NCBI RefSeq assembly: GCF_009689985.1
Contig: NZ_QBAW01000007.1
Location: 1-64,000, forward strand
Direction of reading: 5' to 3'
Source of the DNA: Helicobacter pylori
Lineage (GTDB): Bacteria; Campylobacterota; Campylobacteria; Campylobacterales; Helicobacteraceae
Length of the DNA: 64,000 nucleotides
The notes beneath the pieces were generated by a model that was not told where the DNA came from, did no database searches, and worked only from the letters and a program-made list of their open reading frames with translations. Position numbers and translations under genes: made by a program. How positions within the stretch are numbered: position 1 is the first letter of the stretch; each line of letters opens with the position of its first letter. Shown piece by piece: positions 33,646 to 42,242 of the stretch.

Positions 33646-36012
33646 TTGATTACGGTGGTTAAACGAAACGGGCGCATTGAGCCTTTAGACATTACAAAAA
33701 TCCAAAAATACACTAAGGACGCTACGGACAATTTAGAGGGCGTGAGCCAAAGTGAGCTGGAAGTGGATGCGAGGTTGCAATTCAGGGATAAGATCACTAC
33801 TGAAGAAATCCAACAAACTCTGATTAAAACCGCTGTGGATAAGATAGATATTGACACGCCTAATTGGAGCTTTGTCGCTTCAAGGCTTTTTTTGTATGAT
33901 TTATACCATAAAGTAAGTGGTTTTACAGGGTATAGGCATTTGAAAGAGTATTTTGAAAACGCTGAAGAAAAGGGCCGCATCCTTAAGGGCTTTAAGGAAA
34001 AATTTGATTTAGAGTTTTTAAATAGCCAGATCAAGCCTGAAAGGGATTTCCAGTTCAATTATTTAGGGATTAAAACCTTGTATGATCGCTATTTGTTAAA
34101 AGACGCCAACAACAACCCTATTGAATTGCCCCAACACATGTTTATGAGCATTGCGATGTTTTTAGCGCAAAACGAACAAGAACCCAATAAAATCGCTTTA
34201 GAATTTTATGAAGTTTTAAGCAAGTTTGAAGCGATGTGTGCGACTCCCACTCTAGCGAACGCTCGCACCACCAAGCACCAGCTAAGCTCATGCTATATTG
34301 GCAGCACGCCGGATAATATTGAGGGGATTTTTGACAGCTATAAGGAAATGGCACTGTTGTCCAAATACGGCGGAGGGATTGGCTGGGATTTTTCTTTGGT
34401 GCGTTCTATTGGGAGTTATATTGATGGGCATAAAAATGCGAGCGCTGGCACGATCCCTTTTTTAAAAATCGCTAATGATGTGGCGATTGCGGTGGATCAA
34501 TTAGGCACACGAAAGGGCGCGATTGCGGTGTATTTAGAAATTTGGCACATTGATGTGATGGAGTTCATTGATTTAAGGAAAAATAGCGGCGATGAAAGGC
34601 GAAGAGCGCATGATTTATTCCCGGCTCTTTGGGTGTGCGATTTGTTTATGAAAAGGGTTTTAGAAGATGCGATGTGGACTTTGTTTGACCCTTATGAGTG
34701 TAAGGATTTGACTGAGCTTTATGGGCAGGATTTTGAAAAACGCTACTTAGAGTATGAAAAAGATCCTAAAATCATTAAAGAATACATTAACGCTAAAGAT
34801 TTATGGAAAAAAATCTTAATGAATTATTTTGAAGCTGGCTTGCCTTTCTTAGCCTTTAAAGATAACGCCAATCGGTGCAATCCAAACGCTCATGCAGGCA
34901 TTATTCGATCCAGCAATCTGTGCACAGAGATTTTTCAAAATACCGCGCCTAACCACTACTACATGCAAATAGAATACACCGATGGCGCCATAGAGTTTTT
35001 TGAAGAAAAGCAGTTGGTAACGACAGATAATCATATCACTAAATGCGCCAACAAGCTCACTAGCACGGATATTCTTAAGGGCAAGCAAATCTATATCGCT
35101 ACTAAAGTCGCTAAAGACGGGCAAACAGCGGTGTGTAATCTAGCAAGCATCAATTTAAGCAAGATCAACACTGAAGAAGACATTAAAAGGGTTGTGCCGA
35201 TCATAGTTAGGCTATTAGACAATGTGATTGATTTGAATTTCTACCCCAACCGCAAAGTCAAAGCCACTAATTTGCAAAATAGAGCTATAGGGTTAGGGGT
35301 TATGGGTGAAGCGCAAATGCTCGCAGAACATCAAATCGCTTGGGGGTCTAAAGAGCATTTAGAAAAAATTGACGCTTTAATGGAGCAAATCAGCTACCAT
35401 GCGATTGACACGAGCGCGAATTTAGCGAAAGAAAAAGGGGTTTATAAGGATTTTGAAAATTCAGAATGGAGTAAGGGGGTTTTCCCCATTGATAAAGCCA
35501 ATAATGAAGCCTTAAAGCTCACCGAAAAAGGGCTTTTTAACCACGCTTGCGATTGGCAAGGTTTGAGGGAAAAAGTCAAAGCCAATGGCATGCGTAATGG
35601 CTATTTAATGGCGATCGCTCCCACAAGCTCTATTTCTATTTTAGTAGGCACAACCCAAACGATTGAACCCATTTATAAGAAAAAATGGTTTGAAGAAAAT
35701 TTGAGCGGGCTAATTCCAGTTGTAGTGCCTAATTTGAGCACAGAAACCTGGAATTTTTACACATCAGCTTATGATATTGACGCTAAAGATTTGATTAAAG
35801 CAGCGGCCGTGCGCCAAAAATGGATCGATCAAGGCCAAAGCATTAATGTGTTTTTACGCATAGAAAACGCCAGCGGTAAAACCTTGCATGAAATCTACAC
35901 GCTCGCTTGGAAATTAGGGCTAAAATCCACTTATTATTTGCGTAGCGAAAGCCCTAGCATAGATGAAAAAAGCGTGTTGGATCGATCGGTGGAGTGTTTT
36001 AATTGCCAATAA
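33646..36012 (+). CDS. nrdA: Ribonucleoside-diphosphate reductase alpha chain
   Basis: The class Ia reductase large subunit makes dNDPs from NDPs. The 788 residues include an N-terminal ATP-cone (RNGRIEPLDITKIQKY), active-site SSCYIG and NLASINLSK, the radical cysteine segment RSSNLCTEI, and the C-terminal thioredoxin-accepting pair ECFNCQ. The start is TTG with AAAGGA six bases upstream. The nrdB partner is not in this window. Confidence 0.96.
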   Translation: MITVVKRNGRIEPLDITKIQKYTKDATDNLEGVSQSELEVDARLQFRDKITTEEIQQTLIKTAVDKIDIDTPNWSFVASRLFLYDLYHKVSGFTGYRHLKEYFENAEEKGRILKGFKEKFDLEFLNSQIKPERDFQFNYLGIKTLYDRYLLKDANNNPIELPQHMFMSIAMFLAQNEQEPNKIALEFYEVLSKFEAMCATPTLANARTTKHQLSSCYIGSTPDNIEGIFDSYKEMALLSKYGGGIGWDFSLVRSIGSYIDGHKNASAGTIPFLKIANDVAIAVDQLGTRKGAIAVYLEIWHIDVMEFIDLRKNSGDERRRAHDLFPALWVCDLFMKRVLEDAMWTLFDPYECKDLTELYGQDFEKRYLEYEKDPKIIKEYINAKDLWKKILMNYFEAGLPFLAFKDNANRCNPNAHAGIIRSSNLCTEIFQNTAPNHYYMQIEYTDGAIEFFEEKQLVTTDNHITKCANKLTSTDILKGKQIYIATKVAKDGQTAVCNLASINLSKINTEEDIKRVVPIIVRLLDNVIDLNFYPNRKVKATNLQNRAIGLGVMGEAQMLAEHQIAWGSKEHLEKIDALMEQISYHAIDTSANLAKEKGVYKDFENSEWSKGVFPIDKANNEALKLTEKGLFNHACDWQGLREKVKANGMRNGYLMAIAPTSSISILVGTTQTIEPIYKKKWFEENLSGLIPVVVPNLSTETWNFYTSAYDIDAKDLIKAAAVRQKWIDQGQSINVFLRIENASGKTLHEIYTLAWKLGLKSTYYLRSESPSIDEKSVLDRSVECFNCQ

Positions 36013-36073
36013 TATAAGCTTAAATAAGCTAATCTTTGCTAAAATGAGATTCAAAATTATTTAAGGAAGATGA

Positions 36074-37021
36074 ATGCTTTTTGCTATGATTGGTTCAGGG
36101 GGGTTTATCGCTCCCAAGCACTTGCAAGCGATTAGAGATACAGGGCATTTTTTGGATTGCTCTTTTGATATTCATGATAGTGTGGGGGTTTTAGATGAGT
36201 ATTTCGCGCAATCAGAGTTTTTTACCAATATTGAAGATTTTGAAAAGCATTTAGAGCAATCTAGGGCTATGGGTAAAGAAATCAGCTATTTGAGTGTTTG
36301 CACGCCCACGCACACGCATTTTGATCACATCCGTTTCGGGTTAAGAAACGGCATGCATGTGATTTGTGAAAAACCCTTAGTTTTAGACCCTAGCGAAATA
36401 CAAGAATTGAAAGATTTAGAGGTGAAATACCAAAAAAGGGTGTTTAGTCTTTTGCCCTTGCGTTTGCATTGCGACACGCTGGCCTTAAAAGAAAAAATTA
36501 AAAGCGAATTAGAAAAAAACCCTAGCAAGGTGTTTGACATCACGCTCACTTATATCAGCGTTCAAGGGAAATGGTATTTTTCTTCATGGCGAGCGGATGT
36601 GAATAAGAGCGGAGGGTTAGCCACTCAAATGGGAATGAATATTTTTGACACTTTATTATATTTGTTTGGAGGCGTTAAAGATAAGGTTATCAATAAAGAA
36701 GAGCCTGATTGCGTAGGGGGGATACTCTTTTTAGAGCATGCTAAAATAAGATGGTTTTTTTCCATCAATCCAGAACACATGGGAGTGGCTAAAGAGAAAG
36801 TTTATCATAAAATGATCCTAGAGGGCGAAGAAGTCAATCTCACGCAGGGCTTTGATAATCTGTATATAGAAAGCTACAAACAGATTTTAGCTCAAGGGGG
36901 GTTTGGTTTAGATGACGCTATGGCGTCTATTAAACTGGCTTATGAATTAAGAAACCTCCCAGTCAGCGAACCCAATGAAGATTCGCATACTTTGTGTTGC
37001 AAAAACAAAACAGACCAATAA
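36074..37021 (+). CDS. wbpB: Gfo/Idh/MocA oxidoreductase, WbpB/WlbA-like sugar dehydrogenase
   Basis: A 315-residue NAD-dependent sugar dehydrogenase. It has a dinucleotide motif (MLFAMIGSGGFIAPKHLQAI) and the family block SVCTPTHTHFDHIRFGLRNG, followed by CEKPLVL with the catalytic Lys. It resembles WbpB/WlbA, which oxidise UDP-GlcNAcA at C3 in O-antigen sugar synthesis. Other pathway genes are not adjacent, so the substrate is inferred. A -10-like TAAAAT is at 36040-36045 and AAGGA precedes the ATG. Confidence 0.8.
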   Translation: MLFAMIGSGGFIAPKHLQAIRDTGHFLDCSFDIHDSVGVLDEYFAQSEFFTNIEDFEKHLEQSRAMGKEISYLSVCTPTHTHFDHIRFGLRNGMHVICEKPLVLDPSEIQELKDLEVKYQKRVFSLLPLRLHCDTLALKEKIKSELEKNPSKVFDITLTYISVQGKWYFSSWRADVNKSGGLATQMGMNIFDTLLYLFGGVKDKVINKEEPDCVGGILFLEHAKIRWFFSINPEHMGVAKEKVYHKMILEGEEVNLTQGFDNLYIESYKQILAQGGFGLDDAMASIKLAYELRNLPVSEPNEDSHTLCCKNKTDQ

Positions 37022-37118
37022 AAGCGTTGTTTAGGGGGTTTTGGTTATTGGTGTTTGATTAAAATAGGGTTGTTTTTAATTTTCTTTTAAGAGGGTTTTT
37101 ACTTTTTTAAGGGTTTTT

Positions 37119-37886
37119 ATGGGTATTTATGCGTTATACATAGCGATAGGGCTTTTTACTGGCATTCTATCAGGGATTTTTGGCATTGGTGGGGGGATGA
37201 TCATTGTCCCTATCATGCTCGCAACCGGGCATTCTTTTGAAGAATCCATTGGCATTTCCATTTTGCAAATGGCGCTTTCATCGTTCGTTGGCTCTGTTTT
37301 GAATTTCAAAAAAAAATCGCTTGATTTTTCTTTAGGCTTGTTGATAGGGGCAGGGGGGCTGATAGGGGCGAGTTTTAGCGGATTCATTTTAAAAATCGTT
37401 TCCAGTAAAATTTTAATGGTTATTTTCGCACTTTTAGTCGTGTATTCTATGATCCAATTTGTTTTAAAACCCAAAAAAAAAGATTTGATAACGGACACTA
37501 AACGCTACCATTTGCAAGGTTTAAAATTATTTTTAATTGGCGCGCTCACAGGGTTTTTTGCTATCACTTTAGGGATTGGTGGGGGGATGCTCATGGTGCC
37601 TTTGATGCATTATTTTTTAGGGTATGATTCTAAAAAATGCGTGGCGTTGGGGTTATTTTTTATTCTGTTTTCTTCTATTTCAGGAGCTTTTTCTTTAATA
37701 TATCACCACATCATCAATAAAGAAGTGCTAGTAGCAGGAGCGATTGTGGGCTTAGGATCAGTTATGGGCGTGAGCATTGGGATTAAATGGATCATGGGGC
37801 TTTTGAATGAAAAAATGCATAAAGCTTTGATTTTAGGGGTGTATGGCTTGTCATTATTGATTATTTTATACAAACTCTTTTTTTAA
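37119..37886 (+). CDS. TSUP-family membrane permease (TauE/SafE)
   Basis: A 255-residue protein with about eight hydrophobic segments and the internal duplication typical of TauE/SafE proteins. The motif GIFGIGGGMIIVPIML (about residues 20-35) returns as ITLGIGGGMLMVPLM near 155. The family exports sulfur-containing anions or related solutes; the substrate here is unknown. Two A9 runs in the coding sequence (37308-37316, 37473-37481) are possible slippage sites. It ends three bases before the ATG of ogt. Confidence 0.85.
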   Translation: MGIYALYIAIGLFTGILSGIFGIGGGMIIVPIMLATGHSFEESIGISILQMALSSFVGSVLNFKKKSLDFSLGLLIGAGGLIGASFSGFILKIVSSKILMVIFALLVVYSMIQFVLKPKKKDLITDTKRYHLQGLKLFLIGALTGFFAITLGIGGGMLMVPLMHYFLGYDSKKCVALGLFFILFSSISGAFSLIYHHIINKEVLVAGAIVGLGSVMGVSIGIKWIMGLLNEKMHKALILGVYGLSLLIILYKLFF

Positions 37887-37889
37887 TTG

Positions 37890-38396
37890 ATGGTTTTATA
37901 CCACTACTATTTTAAGACCCCTAAGAGCTTCCCTTTAGAGTATTTGCATTTGTGCGCTAATGAGAGCCATTTATTGAGATTGGATTTTGATACGGCCAAT
38001 TTTTCTCATAACACCCCTATGAATACCCCATTAAAACTCAGCGTTCAAGCCTTAGAGCGTTATTTCTTGGGACAACTTTTTGAATTTGATGCGCCTTTAG
38101 ATTTGATAGGGACTTCTTTTCAAAAACAAGTTTGGTCTGCGTTATTAACTATCCCTTATGGCAAGACAAAAAGTTACGATGAAATCGCAAAGCTCATTAA
38201 TAACCCTAAATCTTGCAGAGCGATTGGCAACGCTAATCATAATAACCCTATTTCTTTGATCGTGCCTTGTCATAGAGTGGTGCGTAAAAATGGCACTTTA
38301 GGGGGGTATAATGGGGGCATAGAAGTCAAAAAGTGGCTGTTAGAATTTGAAAGCAAAATTTTAAATGAGCAAGCTAAAAACCCTTTAATTTCTTAA
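37890..38396 (+). CDS. ogt: Methylated-DNA--protein-cysteine methyltransferase
   Basis: This suicide enzyme removes O6-methylguanine adducts. The 168-residue protein has helix-turn-helix segment TIPYGKTKSYDEIA, the Asn hinge and the active-site motif VPCHRVVRKNGTLGGYNGG with acceptor Cys at about residue 127. I use ATG 37890, three bases after the upstream stop. No Shine-Dalgarno is visible, so coupling to the TSUP gene is likely. Confidence 0.95.
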   Translation: MVLYHYYFKTPKSFPLEYLHLCANESHLLRLDFDTANFSHNTPMNTPLKLSVQALERYFLGQLFEFDAPLDLIGTSFQKQVWSALLTIPYGKTKSYDEIAKLINNPKSCRAIGNANHNNPISLIVPCHRVVRKNGTLGGYNGGIEVKKWLLEFESKILNEQAKNPLIS

Positions 38397-38458
38397 AAAA
38401 TGGGGTTGTAGTCGTTTTATGGTAAAAATCATTTTTTTTAAGGGAGTAGGGGGTGTTT

Positions 38459-39529
38459 TTAATCTTCTTCCCAAATGCTCACCGCTTCTTCTAAACGCTC
38501 TTTGTCAAAATGCGTGTAAATCCTGCTCGTATTCAAGCTCGCATGCCCTAGAGCTTCTTGAACTAAAATCAAATCATGGCGTTTTTGATAAAGCAAGGTC
38601 GCAAAAGAATGCCTTAACATGTGCGCCCCATTTTTCTCTCGCCTGAGTCCTGCAAAATTGATGATGCGCTCCACTTGCTTATACAAATAAGCTTGCGTTA
38701 AAGCGCTGCCTTTTTGGTTGCAAAACAATAAATCGTTTTTAACGGGATATAATTCCCTTTCTATGAGCCATTCTTTCAAAAGGCTCTCAATATGGAAAGC
38801 TTTGAGCATCACCGCTCTGTATTTATCGCCCTTGCCTTTAATCAAAATCGTATAACAGCCATTTTCTAAAGTGAAATCCTTTATTTTAAGCTGCAAGGCT
38901 TCATTAGAACGCATGCCTGTAAAAACGATGATTTTAATGAGTAGGCGGTTTCTGGCACGCACTTTAGCGGACATTTCTATTTTATCAATGCTCTCTAAAA
39001 ATTTTTCTAATTCTTCATTATTCAAATGAGTAGGGAGCTTGTTGCCTGCGCTTTGATTGACTCCGCTGATATTTTTAAGCGTGATATTATAGATATAAGA
39101 TTTTTCATTTTCATCTTGATTTTGCTTGTCTATATAGCTAAAAAGCCCTAATAGAGCGATCCGGTAATTTTTCTTAGTGGCTAAACTCAAACCTCCGGTA
39201 TAAATACTCAAAAATTCAGCCAACATGACTTCGTCTATATTTTTGAGCGATTTTAAAGAAAGCTTTTGAGCGTATTCGTAAAATTTGAGTAGGGGCAGTG
39301 CGTAGGTGTTGATACCTAGTAATCCGGCACTGCGGGCTTTTTTGCAAACTTTTTCCAATTGGCTTGAGCTGATGAACGCATGATTGAATTCGTTCAAACA
39401 TTCAAAAACCTTGTTTTGGTCTTTCACTTGGGAATTAGACAGGCTTGTGCATTTGTAACGCAAAAAGCGCCCAATCCACAGCAAAAGATTTTCTATAGGG
39501 TCTTTTAATTCTTCTAGGGGGTGTTTCAT
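38459..39529 (-). CDS. xerH: Tyrosine recombinase XerH
   Basis: XerH is the single chromosome-dimer resolvase of epsilonproteobacteria, acting at difH. The 356 residues hold an N-terminal SAM-like domain and a catalytic domain with the tyrosine-recombinase residues: Arg in FTGMRSNEALQL, His-x-x-Arg in HMLRHSFATLL, His in LGHASLNTSRIYTHF and Tyr in the last of these. A candidate difH lies about 330 bases upstream of the start. No XerD partner is needed in this system. Confidence 0.93.
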   Translation of the reverse strand: MKHPLEELKDPIENLLLWIGRFLRYKCTSLSNSQVKDQNKVFECLNEFNHAFISSSQLEKVCKKARSAGLLGINTYALPLLKFYEYAQKLSLKSLKNIDEVMLAEFLSIYTGGLSLATKKNYRIALLGLFSYIDKQNQDENEKSYIYNITLKNISGVNQSAGNKLPTHLNNEELEKFLESIDKIEMSAKVRARNRLLIKIIVFTGMRSNEALQLKIKDFTLENGCYTILIKGKGDKYRAVMLKAFHIESLLKEWLIERELYPVKNDLLFCNQKGSALTQAYLYKQVERIINFAGLRREKNGAHMLRHSFATLLYQKRHDLILVQEALGHASLNTSRIYTHFDKERLEEAVSIWEED

Positions 39530-39549
39530 TTAGGGTTTAGATTATTCTT

Positions 39550-39834
39550 TCAAACGCCTGTCAGTATATAAGATCCTTCATTGATAGACTGTATCAATAT
39601 ATTTATAAAAATGTTTATATACCATTGATTAACACATATTTCTTTCATGTCAGGTAACTTAATATTTTCTAATGCTACTCTAGGCACTTCAATAGTTAAT
39701 TTTGATTTTCCGCCTAAGAAGTTATTACTAACATTAAAGATAAAATGGAATGTGTTATCACGGACAAGCATTTGTATTTCTTCCATCCATTCAGAGTTAT
39801 TGTTGTTGCTGTTGCTATCAAATCTTATTGTCAT
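39550..39834 (-). CDS. Hypothetical protein between xerH and difH (94 aa)
   Basis: A 94-residue product with ATG start and AAGGA six bases upstream. The N-terminus is Asn/Ser-rich (RFDSNSNNNNSEW), followed by alternating hydrophobic beta-like segments (NTFHFIFNVSNNFLGG, KLTIEVPRVALENIKL). No family recognised. Its start lies only 24 bases from the difH core, so it may have arrived or been retained with the recombination site. Confidence 0.6.
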   Translation of the reverse strand: MTIRFDSNSNNNNSEWMEEIQMLVRDNTFHFIFNVSNNFLGGKSKLTIEVPRVALENIKLPDMKEICVNQWYINIFINILIQSINEGSYILTGV

Positions 39835-39852
39835 AATTATTCCTTAAAATCT

Positions 39853-39892
39853 ATTTTAGTTATGAAAACTGCACTTTTCAAACTTTTAAATC
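39853..39892. other. Candidate difH chromosome-dimer resolution site
   Basis: The core AGTTATGAAAA-CTGCAC-TTTTCAAACT (39858-39884) has two inverted arms around a 6-base centre. Flanking ATTTT and TTTAAAT extend the symmetry. It agrees with my memory of epsilonproteobacterial dif sites and lies next to xerH, where H. pylori difH is known. It would mark the terminus region. Confidence 0.8.
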
Positions 39893-39977
39893 AAACCATT
39901 ATACCACGCTATGCTACTAACTACAATATCAAATTCCAAACAAGATTAAGTCCCCCCTTTTTTAAATACCAATTTTT

Positions 39978-41150
39978 TTATCCCTTTGATTTGACAAAGC
40001 GAGCGATGCGTTCAATCCCCTTTTCAATCTGTTCTTCTGAGCATGCAAAAGACAAACGAACATAGCCTTCCAATCCAAAAGCCTTTCCAGGCACTAACGC
40101 CACGCTTTCTTTTTCTAACAACTCATGGCAAAATCGCATCGAATCCCCCCCACAAAGACTGCCAATATGAATAAACAGATAAAACGCCCCATCAGGTTTT
40201 AAAGCGTTCAGCCCTTCAATCGCATTGATTTTTGCGTGGGCTAAATTACAGCGCTTCTCAAAAGCCTGACGCATCGTTTCAATTTCTTTATCCACCAATC
40301 CTTTAAGCGCCACAATAGAAGCCATTTGCGTGATAGAATTGATATTGGAAGTGCATTGGCTCTGCAAGTTATTCATCAATTTGACTAATTTTTTATCCTT
40401 GCTCGCCGCATAGCCCATACGCCAGCCTGTCATCGCCACTGACTTGCTCAAGCCATTAATGGTAATGGTGCGTTTTTTCATCTCTTCACTCACCGCCGCG
40501 CAAGAAACAAACTCCCCTTGATAGACAAGCTTTTCATAAATTTCATCGCTAAGCACCCAAATTGGAGTGTCTTTTAAAACTTCGCCTAAAGCCTCTAATT
40601 CCGCCTTACTATAAAGCATGCCGGTAGGGTTTGATGGGGTGGTGAGAATGAGCATTTTTGTTTTGGGGCTTAAGGCGTCTTTAAGCTGCTTGGGGGTGAT
40701 TTTAAAATGGCTTTTTTCATCGGTTTGAATGAATTGACTCACCCCACCGCTGTATTTCACAAGCTCAGGGTAAGTTACCCAAAAAGGCACAGGGATAATT
40801 ACCTCATCGCCCTCCCCTATTAAGGCTTGAATCGCATTGAACAAGCTTTGCTTAGCGCCATTACTCACTAGAATTTCACTCGGCTCATAATCCAAGTTGT
40901 TTTCTTTTTTCAATTTAAAAGCGATCGCTTTGAGTAATTCAGGGATTCCAGCCACTGGAGTGTATTTGGTAAAGCCGTCATTTAGGGCTTTTATAGCCGC
41001 ATCTTTGATCGCTTGCGGGGTGTCAAAATCAGGCTCGCCCGCTGAAAAACTTAAAATATCTTTTCCTTGCGATTTCAATTCTTTAGCGAGCGTGCTGATA
41101 GCGATCGTTGTGGATTCTGAAAGGGATTGGATTTTAGAGGAATATAACAT
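39978..41150 (-). CDS. aspB: Aspartate aminotransferase, class I
   Basis: A PLP enzyme that transfers the amino group between aspartate and 2-oxoglutarate. The 390 residues have SAGEPDFDTP (about 35-44), VSNGAKQSLFNA, LTTPSNPTGMLYSKAEL, VLSDEIYEKLVY and the PLP lysine motif INGLSKSVAMTGWRMGY (about 230-246). The length is typical of the Ib subgroup. Monocistronic in appearance, between difH and horF. Confidence 0.93.
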   Translation of the reverse strand: MLYSSKIQSLSESTTIAISTLAKELKSQGKDILSFSAGEPDFDTPQAIKDAAIKALNDGFTKYTPVAGIPELLKAIAFKLKKENNLDYEPSEILVSNGAKQSLFNAIQALIGEGDEVIIPVPFWVTYPELVKYSGGVSQFIQTDEKSHFKITPKQLKDALSPKTKMLILTTPSNPTGMLYSKAELEALGEVLKDTPIWVLSDEIYEKLVYQGEFVSCAAVSEEMKKRTITINGLSKSVAMTGWRMGYAASKDKKLVKLMNNLQSQCTSNINSITQMASIVALKGLVDKEIETMRQAFEKRCNLAHAKINAIEGLNALKPDGAFYLFIHIGSLCGGDSMRFCHELLEKESVALVPGKAFGLEGYVRLSFACSEEQIEKGIERIARFVKSKG

Positions 41151-41266
41151 GCTTAATCCTTGTTAAATTTTTGGACTATCATAACATGATCAAAAAGATT
41201 TTAATTCTAATTTTCAAAAAACTTTTAAAAATGTTTCAAAAGAAAGCGGTGGTTTATGCAAGAAAA

Positions 41267-41290
41267 CTCTAATTGAAAATCCAATTAGAG
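41267..41290 (-). terminator. horF terminator
   Basis: Perfect 9-bp stem CTCTAATTG-GATTTT-CAATTAGAG (minus strand) followed by TTTTCTT, 18 bases after the horF stop. Confidence 0.8.
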
Positions 41291-41308
41291 AAAAACAAGC
41301 GTTTTAAA

Positions 41309-42121
41309 TCAGAAATTGTAACGATACCCCACATAAAGGCTGTATTGACGGCGGTAAGTGAAGCTCAAATTCCCATGGTTAAAATAATAAACATTGATAG
41401 TAGGAATCTTCACGCCAAAGTCAAATTCTTGATGCTGGCCAATATGGGTGCGGATCCCTAAATTAAAAAGGAACTGGAAAATCGCCGGATCAAGGCTATA
41501 GGAAGTGTGCTTATAAGGGCTTTTAGTTTCCAAAAAGGCCCCTGTCGTATTACCCCAAGAGTTACCCGCAATTTGAGCCCCAAAAAAGAATCCAAAACTT
41601 GCGTCTTCTTTATTAATGACATTGTATAAAGTGTCAATACCCACACCATAAGTGAACATGTCAGACAGATTGCCCATTGTCCCTACTTTGGTCGCGCATG
41701 GCTCATTGAGTTTGCATGCCCCACCATTATCTGATGTCAAAGCGTTCGCTCCAAACACGGCATGCCCATAATCCATAAAGCCGTAATAACGGGCACCAAA
41801 CCACCGCTTAGCCCCAAAAAACTGCTTATAACCCACAGTAAGCCCTAAGCCTTGCATAACGGCTAGATAGTCGGTTTTACCCACAGGGAACTTAGGGTAG
41901 TTAAATTCGCTGCTTTTGGGGGGGTTTTTAACGCTTTGTGAAGCCTGACCGACTTGATAGCTAATCCCCAAATACCAAGCGTTTTTCTCGCCTTTCACTA
42001 CTTTATACTCTTTTGGCTTTTCCAATTGCTTTTGCACTTCTGTGCTACCTTCTGCTGCCACAAGACTATGACCTAACACTACCGATAAACAGAGCGTTTT
42101 AAACACTACAAACTTTTTCAT
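41309..42121 (-). CDS. horF: Outer membrane protein HorF (Hor family)
   Basis: A 270-residue Hop-related protein with a signal peptide (MKKFVVFKTLCLSVVLGHSLVAA) and the family start AWYLGISYQVGQASQS. The middle is shared with HopE (GYKQFFGAKRWFGARYYGFMDYGHA). The C-terminus SLYVGYRYNF ends in Phe. It lacks the long adhesin domain of larger Hops. The resemblance to hopE in this same window is clear across the barrel. ATG start with AAGGAAA upstream. Confidence 0.85.
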   Translation of the reverse strand: MKKFVVFKTLCLSVVLGHSLVAAEGSTEVQKQLEKPKEYKVVKGEKNAWYLGISYQVGQASQSVKNPPKSSEFNYPKFPVGKTDYLAVMQGLGLTVGYKQFFGAKRWFGARYYGFMDYGHAVFGANALTSDNGGACKLNEPCATKVGTMGNLSDMFTYGVGIDTLYNVINKEDASFGFFFGAQIAGNSWGNTTGAFLETKSPYKHTSYSLDPAIFQFLFNLGIRTHIGQHQEFDFGVKIPTINVYYFNHGNLSFTYRRQYSLYVGYRYNF

Positions 42122-42205
42122 ACAACATTTTTCCTTCTAAAAGTCTACATTTCGTATAATAATAACATAATAATCTATAAAAAACCTAAATTCTTAAGAA
42201 AAACA

Positions 42206-42242
42206 CCCCTAAAACTTAAAATTTTAAATTTTCTAGGGGGTT
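42206..42242. terminator. Terminator of the defence operon
   Basis: An inverted repeat with CCCCTA/TAGGGG arms around an AAAATTTTAA core follows the HEPN gene stop. On the minus strand it is followed by TGTTTTTC. Confidence 0.6.
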
